This document shows, piece after piece, positions 57,709-64,000 of a DNA stretch of 64,000 bases. The first letter of the stretch is position 1; every line of letters begins with the position of its first letter. The stretch comes from Pseudomonadaceae bacterium SI-3 (lineage in GTDB: Bacteria > Pseudomonadota > Gammaproteobacteria > Pseudomonadales > Pseudomonadaceae). Made by a program: the position numbers and the translations under genes. Location of the stretch: contig CP026511.1 in assembly GCA_004010935.1 (NCBI GenBank), positions 1,178,001 through 1,242,000 on the forward strand, given 5' to 3'. The notes below the pieces were generated by a model, which searched no databases, was not told the DNA's origin, and saw nothing but the letters and a program-made list of their open reading frames with translations.

Positions 57709-58127
57709 TGCATCGGCTCGTCCTGCTGTTCTGTTTGTGGCTTGCTGCCTGCAGCCAGCAAGCGGTCAAGGATGACAGCCTGTACCAGCAGTTAGGTGGC
57801 GAGCCCGGTATTACCCGCGTCGTGGAAGGAATGCTGCTGCGCATTGCCCGGGACCCGCGCATCGTCGAACACTTTCAAACGGTCGACATCCAGCGTGTGC
57901 GCGACAAGCTGATCGAGCGGTTCTGCGTCGAGGCGGGCGGCCCGTGCACTTACACCGGCGACAGCATGGAGGAAAGCCACAAGGGCCTGGCGCTGACACC
58001 CAGCGACTTCAATGCGTTGGTCGAAGATCTGCAGGCGGCGATGACTGATGAGGGTGTCTCGATGCCGGCGCAGAACCGTTTGTTGGCGCGCCTGGCGCCC
58101 ATGCGCGGGCAAGTCATCGACCGCTGA
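57708..58127 (+). CDS. Group 1 truncated globin, predicted lipoprotein
   Basis: A 139-residue protein with a lipoprotein signal (CLWLAAC, Cys15) followed by a Bac_globin domain: SLYQQLGGEPGITRVVEGML (about 24-43), ERFCVEAGGPCTYTG (about 70-84) and the proximal haem ligand His91 in ESHKGLALTPSDF. A truncated globin exported to the envelope is unusual because most trHbs are cytoplasmic. It may bind O2 or NO and feed the neighbouring sensor, which is inference. Last gene of the four-gene operon; starts by TGATG overlap with DUF3034. Confidence 0.88.
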   Translation: MHRLVLLFCLWLAACSQQAVKDDSLYQQLGGEPGITRVVEGMLLRIARDPRIVEHFQTVDIQRVRDKLIERFCVEAGGPCTYTGDSMEESHKGLALTPSDFNALVEDLQAAMTDEGVSMPAQNRLLARLAPMRGQVIDR

Positions 58128-58379
58128 AAGCGCTAGCGGTGACGATCAAACAAACCGCTGCATGACCGGTTCGCCAGCCTGGTCGTCCAAGGACGGCCAT
58201 AGGTCGTTCCGTTCGCACGTTTCCCAGTCAAAACTGCCCGGTCACGAGCGCAGAGTGCATCGAGACGCTATGCTTTGGTTCTAACCCGACCCATCCGTTG
58301 CCAACGCTGCGCCACAAGCGTTCGCGTTTCGTCAGTGAAGGCGGGGCCTGGTCCCCGCAGCACAAGGAAAACAAAACCA
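58128..58379. other. 252-bp gap upstream of the second putP
   Basis: No gene seen. A possible -10 box TATGCT (near 58268) and an AAGGAAA ribosome-binding site just before 58380 suggest that the second putP has its own promoter. No recognised operator. Confidence 0.4.
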
Positions 58380-59864
58380 ATGAATGTGAGTACCCCCACT
58401 CTGATCACCTTCGTGATCTACATCGCGGCGATGATTCTTATCGGTTTCACCGCCTACCGCGCCACCAAGAACTTCGACGACTACATCCTCGGCGGCCGCA
58501 GCCTCGGCAGTTTCGTCACCGCATTGTCGGCGGGCGCGTCCGACATGAGCGGCTGGTTGCTGATGGGTCTGCCGGGCGCGATCTTCGTTGCGGGTCTGTC
58601 CGAAAGCTGGATCGCCATCGGCTTGATTGCTGGCGCCTGGCTCAATTGGATCTTCGTCGCTGGCCGTCTGCGCGTGCACACCGAGCACAATCACAACGCC
58701 CTGACCCTGCCGGACTATTTCTCTCATCGCTTCGAGGACACCAGTCGCCTGCTGCGCATCTTTTCGGCGCTGGTGATTCTGGTGTTCTTCACCATTTACT
58801 GCGCCTCCGGCGTGGTGGCTGGAGCGCGCCTTTTCGAGTCGACCTTTGGGATGGAATACGGTACGGCACTGTGGGTAGGTGCAGCGGCAACCATTCTTTA
58901 CGTGTTCATCGGCGGCTTCCTCGCGGTGAGCTGGACCGATACCGTGCAGGCGACGCTGATGATCTTCGCGCTGTTGATCACTCCGGTATTCGTCATCCTC
59001 GCGCTGGGCGACATGGGCACCGCCATGGACACGATCGCGGCGCAGGATCCGTCGAATTTCGACATGTTCAAGGGACTGTCCTTCATCGCCATCATCTCGC
59101 TGCTCGGCTGGGGCCTTGGCTACTTCGGTCAGCCTCACATCCTGGTGCGCTTCATGGCAGCCGACTCGGTGAAGACCATTCCCAACGCTCGCCGCATCGG
59201 TATGGCTTGGATGATCCTGACGCTCGCAGGCGCTGTAACCGTGGGCTTCCTCGGCATCGCTTACTTCGCCGACAACCCCGCGCTGGCCGGTCCGGTTACT
59301 GAGAACGGCGAACGTGTGTTCATGGAACTGGTCAAGCTGATGTTCAACCCCTGGGTGGCCGGCATCATCCTCTCCGGCGTACTGGCTGCCGTCATGAGTA
59401 CCCTCAGTGCGCAGCTGCTGGTGAGCTCCAGCGCACTGACCCAGGACTTCTACAAAGCCTTCCTGCGTAAGGGCGCGTCGCAGACCGAACTGGTCTGGGT
59501 CGGTCGCGGCATGGTGCTGCTGATTGCCTTGATCGCCATCGGCATTGCGTCAAACCCGGACAGCAAGGTGCTGGGATTGGTTTCCTACGCCTGGGCCGGC
59601 TTCGGCGCTGCATTCGGGCCTGTGGTGTTGATCTCGCTGGTGTGGAAGCGCATGACGCGCAACGGTGCGCTGGCGGGCATGTTGGTCGGCGCTATCACCG
59701 TGGTGGTGTGGAAGGAGTTCATCGGCCTCGGACTGTACGAAATCATCCCAGGCTTCATCCTCGCCAGCATCACCATCTATGTGGTGAGCATCATGGGCAA
59801 GGAGCCGGCGGCTTCCATTCAGCAGCGCTTCGAAGTGGCTGACGCGGAGTACCACGCGGGCTAA
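58380..59864 (+). CDS. Sodium/proline symporter PutP (copy 2)
   Basis: A 494-residue SSS-family symporter, same length as copy 1 at 51784 and by eye nearly identical through most of the membrane core; differences cluster at the N-terminus, the loop after FESTFGMEYGTALW and the C-terminal tail (KEPAASIQQRFEVADAEYHAG). ATG at 58380 matches copy 1. Likely imports proline, but a shifted affinity or expression pattern is possible. A large inverted repeat follows. Confidence 0.92.
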   Translation: MNVSTPTLITFVIYIAAMILIGFTAYRATKNFDDYILGGRSLGSFVTALSAGASDMSGWLLMGLPGAIFVAGLSESWIAIGLIAGAWLNWIFVAGRLRVHTEHNHNALTLPDYFSHRFEDTSRLLRIFSALVILVFFTIYCASGVVAGARLFESTFGMEYGTALWVGAAATILYVFIGGFLAVSWTDTVQATLMIFALLITPVFVILALGDMGTAMDTIAAQDPSNFDMFKGLSFIAIISLLGWGLGYFGQPHILVRFMAADSVKTIPNARRIGMAWMILTLAGAVTVGFLGIAYFADNPALAGPVTENGERVFMELVKLMFNPWVAGIILSGVLAAVMSTLSAQLLVSSSALTQDFYKAFLRKGASQTELVWVGRGMVLLIALIAIGIASNPDSKVLGLVSYAWAGFGAAFGPVVLISLVWKRMTRNGALAGMLVGAITVVVWKEFIGLGLYEIIPGFILASITIYVVSIMGKEPAASIQQRFEVADAEYHAG

Positions 59865-59871
59865 GCGAGGC

Positions 59872-59911
59872 CTCGACAGGATCGTCCTTCGCTGGTGATG
59901 ATCCTGTCGAG
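59872..59911. repeat. Inverted repeat after the second putP
   Basis: Perfect 12-bp arms CTCGACAGGATC and GATCCTGTCGAG separated by 16 bp, starting 8 bp after the putP stop. There is no T-run; it may be a 3'-end stabiliser or a protein site. Confidence 0.6.
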
Positions 59912-60036
59912 TCACAGTTGCCGTGTAACTTCGGCTCAATCGGAAGAAGATGCCTCTGTCTTCGAGGCGCGCAGCGGCGGATACTGTTCCTCAGGCGCCA
60001 GCCCTTGGCGTCCAGAGGAAATTCAGGAGTATTCCA

Positions 60037-60210
60037 ATGAAAGCGCAATCCGTGATGACTCGCGCCGCAGCCGTCGTGCTGGCGGCTCTGTTGATGACTG
60101 GCTGCAGCCTGCGCTTGCCAGGCGTCGGTATCGACATCGGTGATGGCGGCGGCGGTGGCCAAGGCGGCAATCACTGCCCGCCGGGCCAGGCGAAGAAGGG
60201 TAACTGCTGA
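60037..60210 (+). CDS. Small Gly-rich lipoprotein
   Basis: A 57-residue protein with a clear lipobox (LLMTGC, Cys about 23), a Gly-rich middle (DIGDGGGGGQGGN) and a C-terminal CPPGQAKKGNC with two cysteines that could pair. No family recognised. CAGGAG lies about 8 bp before the ATG. A perfect 10-bp hairpin (60234-60257) follows the stop. Unknown role. Confidence 0.75.
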   Translation: MKAQSVMTRAAAVVLAALLMTGCSLRLPGVGIDIGDGGGGGQGGNHCPPGQAKKGNC

Positions 60211-60233
60211 CTCAGGCGCAACCCCTCCCTCCA

Positions 60234-60257
60234 ACTGAATGGCGACTGCCATTCAGT
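60234..60257 (+). terminator. Hairpin after the small lipoprotein gene
   Basis: Stem ACTGAATGGC/GCCATTCAGT with a GACT loop, 24 bp after the stop codon, no T-run. Probably a 3'-end structure of the lipoprotein mRNA. The rest of the gap to 60508 has no gene that I can see. Confidence 0.5.
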
Positions 60258-60508
60258 ACCCCTCCAAGTGACGCCAGAAATCTTCTTGTTCGCCTCGCTT
60301 ATCCGCCGTGCTAACCCATCATAACCACGACGACAGTCCTGATATTTACGAGACGACATAGCCGCTCATCCCCTGAGCCGCCGAATGGTTTGACAGGTCT
60401 AAGCTTTCTGCCACGGTTAGTCTGGAGTGCGCGTACCGCTTGCGCTTGGCAAGCCCGGCAAAGCTCGCATCGCTAAAACAAAAACAATAAACATCTGAGG
60501 AACCTCTC

Positions 60509-61915
60509 ATGCTTCCAAGCAAGTTGGCTTTAGCCTGCACGCGTGCCATCGCTGGCGTGGTGCTGGTCGGTACTATCGGAATAGCTGCCGATGTTCAGGC
60601 ACGGTCCAAGCCGATCAAGCCCCCGGTCTCCCACAGCGAATCACGTGAACAGGATTCGCGCGCCTTCGCCCCCATTGTCTCGCCGTTGGCAGCATTTCCC
60701 GGTCTGCCCAGCGAGCGCTGGACTGGCATTTACGAGGGCGCGTCCTACCAGATCGAAGTGCCACCTAATTGGAACGGCATGCTCGTCATGTATGCGCACG
60801 GCTATCGCGGTACCGGACCCGAACTGACCGTTGGACCGCCGCCGATCCGTCCATGGCTGCTGCAACAGGGATACGCCTGGGCGGCCTCCAGCTACAGCAA
60901 GAATTACTACGATGTGCGCGCCGGCATCGAGGACACCAACGCGCTGGCGCTGGCCTTCAGCGAGCTGACCGGCAAAGCCCAGCCGAGCAAGACCTACATC
61001 ACCGGCCACTCCATGGGTGGCCACGTAGCCGCTGCGGCCGTAGAAGCCGAGACCTACGCCACCGCTAACAATCCGGTGCGCTACAGCGGCTCGGTGCCGA
61101 TGTGCGGCGTCACGGGTGACGTCTATGAATTCGAATACCTGATGAACTTCACCCTGGCCGCACAGCACCTGGCCGGGCAGGGCCAGACCACCTTCCCGGC
61201 GACGGATTTCCAGGCCAAATTGCCGCAGATTATCGGAACGCTGTGGGACAGCTACCCGACCGACCCGTCGCCGCAGGGTGAGAAGCTGGAAGGCATCGTT
61301 CGTGACCTCAGCGGTGGTGAACGCCCCATCTTTGCTGAAGGCTTCCGCACCAGCCTGCAAAGTGTCGTACTGGGCACCGGAGGCCAAGACGGTTCGGTAA
61401 ACGGCATTCTTGCTGACTCGCTCAGTGGCAACCTCGCCACCCGCTATCAGTTCGACACGAACAAAGCGATGTCCCGCGAAGAGCGCGAGTTCAACGACTC
61501 GATCATCCGCGTGGTCGGCCATCCGCCGGCCAACAGCATCCGCCCGGACGGGCTGCGCTGGATTCCGGTCGTGAACGGGCAGTTCAACGTCCCGGTGGTC
61601 AGCATCCACACACTCGGCGACCTCTACGTGCCGTTCAAGCACCAGCAGATCTATCGCCGCAACGCCGAAGCCAACGGCAACGGGGACTTGCTGGTGCAGC
61701 GTGCCATTCGCGCACCCAGTCACTGTGATTTCACCTATCAGGAACAGGTTGAAGCGATGGCGGCAATGCTCCAGTGGGATCAGCAGGGCATCAAGCCAGC
61801 GGGTGACGAGGTCGTCAATCCGCGCGTAGTCGCAAACCCTTCCTACGGCTGCCAATTTACGCGTAATGACGGCACGCAGAATCGGACGTCGTTGCCGGCT
61901 TGCCCTGAGAGTTGA
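60509..61915 (+). CDS. Secreted alpha/beta hydrolase
   Basis: A 468-residue exported hydrolase: signal peptide (about 1-31, ending DVQA), then an alpha/beta fold. The nucleophile is Ser168 in GHSMGG; a likely acid is in HTLGDLYVPF (about 372) and the His in APSHCDFTYQE (about 410). The substrate (ester, peptide or polyester) cannot be read. GAGGAA precedes the ATG. It stands alone and is followed by a terminator. Opposite-strand long ORFs are shadows. Confidence 0.85.
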   Translation: MLPSKLALACTRAIAGVVLVGTIGIAADVQARSKPIKPPVSHSESREQDSRAFAPIVSPLAAFPGLPSERWTGIYEGASYQIEVPPNWNGMLVMYAHGYRGTGPELTVGPPPIRPWLLQQGYAWAASSYSKNYYDVRAGIEDTNALALAFSELTGKAQPSKTYITGHSMGGHVAAAAVEAETYATANNPVRYSGSVPMCGVTGDVYEFEYLMNFTLAAQHLAGQGQTTFPATDFQAKLPQIIGTLWDSYPTDPSPQGEKLEGIVRDLSGGERPIFAEGFRTSLQSVVLGTGGQDGSVNGILADSLSGNLATRYQFDTNKAMSREEREFNDSIIRVVGHPPANSIRPDGLRWIPVVNGQFNVPVVSIHTLGDLYVPFKHQQIYRRNAEANGNGDLLVQRAIRAPSHCDFTYQEQVEAMAAMLQWDQQGIKPAGDEVVNPRVVANPSYGCQFTRNDGTQNRTSLPACPES

Positions 61916-61940
61916 TGCGCTAGCGGCGGAAAACGAAAAA

Positions 61941-61963
61941 GCCCTGCTCCGGCAGGGTTTTTT
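61941..61963 (+). terminator. Intrinsic terminator after the hydrolase gene
   Basis: Stem CCCTGC/GCAGGG with a four-base loop (TCCG), preceded by AAAAA and followed by TTTTTT, 26 bp after the stop. Confidence 0.85.
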
Positions 61964-61966
61964 AAT

Positions 61967-61993
61967 TGGAGCGGGCTAAGGGATCGAACCCTT
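61967..61993 (-). other. tRNA-Gly 3'-end fragment, likely attachment site
   Basis: Read on the minus strand, the 27 bp form the T-arm GGGTTCGATCCC region and acceptor end AGCCCGCTCCA of a tRNA, closely resembling tRNA-Gly(CCC). No 5' half, anticodon arm or D arm follows, so it is a fragment. Integrating elements commonly duplicate the tRNA 3' end as an att site, and the next 2 kb contain insertion-sequence debris, so this likely marks an island edge. Confidence 0.65.
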
Positions 61994-62124
61994 ATGCTTG
62001 GTGTGTCGTTCCGTCTCAAAGCGTGTCGTTACGGGGTTTCCAGCTACCTCGCCTGCTCGTTTCGTCGCAATGCGTCACAGTGATTTCGGCACCTTTTCGA
62101 CATGTCTGCTAAGGGTGTTCCCGT

Positions 62125-62413
62125 TTCGATCTAAATCATCGATGTAGAGGAACAAGCTCGTATCGTTGTAGTTCTTACACAACACCAGTACGAGCTTGCA
62201 ATGCCCCGATTGCTGCCCAGTGATGAGCACTGGTCGAAGCTGAGGGAAATTCAGCTGCACAAGGCCATCTACAACAAGCGTAATCTACGGATGACCGTCG
62301 AAGGCATGCTGTATCGCATGCGCGGAGGATGCCCCTGGCGAGATTTTCCCGAGGCATTCGTAAGCTTGAGCAAAGGCTACAAGCGTTTCAATGCCTGGTC
62401 CGCGTCAGGTTAG
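62125..62413 (+). pseudogene. IS5-family transposase N-terminal fragment (copy A)
   Basis: A 70-codon ORF (62201-62413) starts MPRLLPSDEHWSKL and contains NLRMTVEGMLYRMRGGCPWRDFPEAF and YKRFNAW, the N-terminal DUF4096-type region of IS5-family transposases. It ends at TAG after WSASG, and no catalytic DDE part follows. The 76 bp upstream of the ATG are shared with copy B and look like the left end of the element. It is a remnant, not active. Confidence 0.8.
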
Positions 62414-62544
62414 CTCGCAGCCAACCTCTATGGCTTCAACCTGACAGGTCGCATGCTTAGCGTACGATTTATCCGTTTTCTTTATCGCCCCCTTGAAGGC
62501 CCTCCGTCCAGCCAAACACTTTGCCCACCGACAGAGGTAACTCA

Positions 62545-62952
62545 ATGATTCGACTTCTCTATATCAGCCGTGCCGCCCCCACAATATCGAATGAACAAGT
62601 GCAGGACATACTACTGTCCTCGCGCAAAAATAATCCGGCCAGCAGTATTACTGGCATCCTGGTCCACGGTGGTGGACTGTTCATGCAAGTTTTAGAAGGG
62701 CAGGAACAGGATGTTCTCCGGAAATATGTGAAGATTCTAGATGATCCCAGACACAGTGGTGCAGAGATTCTTTATATTTCGCCGGCGAACAATCGGATCT
62801 TTGGGAAGTGGTCGATGGGGGGCATCAAGAGCGATCCCTTGCAATTTCAATATATCTCCAAATTGCGCGCCCGCCGTCTAGAGGTCATCGATGCAAGTAC
62901 GTTCACGGAGACGATGCGCGAGTTTGCACAGATGCTGGGAGACGCGAAGTAG
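62545..62952 (+). CDS. BLUF-domain blue-light sensor protein
   Basis: A 135-residue, single-domain BLUF protein that binds FAD. The photocycle residues known from AppA are at the same spacing: Tyr6 (LLYIS), Asn30, Gln48 (FMQVLEG), Trp89 and Met91 (KWSMGG). There is no fused output domain, so it should act through protein partners, as PixD-type proteins do. ATG at 62545 is used. It is flanked on both sides by copies of the same decayed insertion sequence. Confidence 0.92.
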   Translation: MIRLLYISRAAPTISNEQVQDILLSSRKNNPASSITGILVHGGGLFMQVLEGQEQDVLRKYVKILDDPRHSGAEILYISPANNRIFGKWSMGGIKSDPLQFQYISKLRARRLEVIDASTFTETMREFAQMLGDAK

Positions 62953-63013
62953 GGTGTGACCAGAAACCCCTGTTTAGGATGACCTGTGGTCAATGTGTAG
63001 GGGGTGGTCCAGC

Positions 63014-63171
63014 TTCGATCTAAATCATTTATGTATAGGAACAAGCTCGTATCGTTGTAGCTCACACACAACACCAATACGAGTCTGCAATGCCCCGATT
63101 ACTACTCAGTGATGAGTACTGGTCGAAGCTGCGGTAAATTCTGCTGTACAAGGCCATCTACAACAAGCGTA
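63014..63171 (+). mobile_element. IS5-family remnant (copy B)
   Basis: A 158-bp stretch that aligns without gaps to 62125-62282, with about 17 mismatches by eye (about 89% identity). The transposase start (ATG at 63090) is kept but a TAA stop follows after MPRLLLSDEYWSKLR, and similarity ends at AACAAGCGTA. A dead fragment in the same orientation as copy A. Confidence 0.8.
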
Positions 63172-63216
63172 TGCTAAACGCTCCTCAATGTTGATAATTC
63201 TGAAGCTTCCGCTACC

Positions 63217-63972
63217 TCAGCCCATTGGGTTAAAGCTGCTTGCTGCTCCGCAATAACGGGTTTTCATCCGATCGCTTAGATCTTTGCGATCACCGTCAAA
63301 GCGGGCACGCCATGTCTGACATTGTTCATGGAAGTGCTGTTTGGCAGCCTTGCGGCATTCTCTATAGTCGATTGAGCCTCGGCGATGATTGCCGCACACG
63401 CTCGTTCCGTCGATGTAGTTGTTTACTGCCACCCACTCCGCCAGATAGTTAGTACCGCCATTCCAGCTCTTTATCCATGTGGATGTGCGCTCCCGGCTTA
63501 CCGTGCGCGGACGTCGCTCGCTACTAGCGGGCTTTGCTGCAACTTCACGGACTACCGGCGGAGTGTAGGTGCTGGCCGGCTGCTTGGGCGTGTAGTTGTC
63601 ATCGTTGAATGATGTTTGGCGAGACTGCGCGGCCTCCGCCGAACGCTCTGCGAACCACTCGATTTCTTCTTGGCTCAGCTGACGCTGCTGGGGCGCTGGT
63701 GTCGGTTCTACTGCTGGGGCTTCGTAGCTTGCAACGGATGGCTGGCTAATCGGCTGAATGGGTTGTGCTGGCTCTGGGTTAAACAAAGGCTTGCCGCCGA
63801 TACGAATGCCTTGCTTGATCTGGTTCATGTCCAGAACGATCGGCTTTCCGAACGTCAATGCCAGTGCCGCGATGACCGCCGAACCGACCCCCAGTATCGC
63901 TAGGAATCGCCATGGCCCTTGCTTCTTCCTGCTGCGTAGATACTCGGGCGCATCGTCCCAGTCCGATTTCAT
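63217..63972 (-). CDS. Membrane-anchored protein of unknown function
   Basis: A 251-residue protein with a charged N-terminus, one membrane helix (FLAILGVGSAVIAALALTF, about 23-41), a Pro/Gln/Ala-rich linker (about 65-155) and a C-terminal domain (about 165-251) with aromatic and Cys residues (SVCGNHRRGSIDYRECRKAAKQH; CQTWRARF; RYCGA). Four cysteines could form disulfides in the periplasm. No family recognised. The ATG at 63972 follows GGAGG. Its gene is the last seen before the right edge. Confidence 0.68.
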   Translation of the reverse strand: MKSDWDDAPEYLRSRKKQGPWRFLAILGVGSAVIAALALTFGKPIVLDMNQIKQGIRIGGKPLFNPEPAQPIQPISQPSVASYEAPAVEPTPAPQQRQLSQEEIEWFAERSAEAAQSRQTSFNDDNYTPKQPASTYTPPVVREVAAKPASSERRPRTVSRERTSTWIKSWNGGTNYLAEWVAVNNYIDGTSVCGNHRRGSIDYRECRKAAKQHFHEQCQTWRARFDGDRKDLSDRMKTRYCGAASSFNPMG

Positions 63973-64000
63973 GTCGCCTCCTTGCTTCGTGATCGGTGCC

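Noticed and set aside
60641..61855. Minus-strand ORF of 404 codons opposite the hydrolase gene
   Set aside because: The plus-strand frame has a signal peptide, GHSMGG and a start with a ribosome-binding site; the minus frame has none.
61967..62060. Complete tRNA or tmRNA gene
   Set aside because: Only the T-arm and acceptor 3' part is present; no anticodon, D arm or matching 5' acceptor strand follows.

Overview
The window looks like a chromosomal segment from a Pseudomonas of the stutzeri group (Stutzerimonas) or a close relative. Reasons: GC-rich coding sequence, short intergenic gaps, Pseudomonas-type gene sets (algU-mucABC, pruR-putA-putP, icp next to a Lon-like AsrA protease, an rnfABCDGE-nth operon, motY-pyrC-rnt) and protein sequences that closely resemble Pseudomonas families from memory. 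No database search was possible, so the species is an inference.

Layout: (1) 1-2800, ffh 3' end and the ribosomal/tRNA-modification operon rpsP-rimM-trmD-rplS. (2) 2950-10220, a CPA-type antiporter, xerD, dsbC, a GFA-family protein and the threonine genes hom-thrC. (3) 10285-14856, rnt-pyrC, motY, argG and gloA. (4) 14899-22264, a minus-strand block: a small acidic protein, nth and the complete Rnf/Rsx electron-transport operon, whose RnfC carries a repeated C-terminal tail. (5) 22490-31310, accessory-to-housekeeping genes: enoyl-CoA hydratase (DspI-like), an orphan periplasmic binding protein, ung, DUF4142, HDOD, ygfZ, sdhE with a YgfX-like gene, and nadB. (6) 31390-40912, the envelope-stress operon algU-mucA-mucB-mucC behind two AlgU-type promoters and lacking mucD, followed by lepA-lepB-DUF4845-rnc-era-recO-pdxJ. 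(7) 40950-47250, DUF2905, a LysR regulator, a DUF1127 protein, cmoA-cmoB, icp and asrA behind a heat-shock-type promoter. (8) 47397-59864, proline use (pruR, putA, putP) with a second putP about 5 kb downstream. Between the two putP copies sits a tightly overlapping four-gene operon: secreted cupredoxin-like protein, membrane GGDEF/EAL protein, DUF3034 outer-membrane-like protein and a truncated globin predicted to be a lipoprotein. (9) 60000-64000, an accessory end: a small lipoprotein, a secreted alpha/beta hydrolase, a 27-bp tRNA-Gly 3'-end fragment (likely attachment site), two decayed copies of the same insertion sequence flanking a BLUF blue-light sensor gene, and an unrecognised membrane protein.

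Most of the window is conserved core genome. The parts most likely to hold something new are the cupredoxin/EAL/DUF3034/globin operon (53842-58127), the algU operon without mucD (31390-34680), and the island-like end with the BLUF gene (61960-63200).
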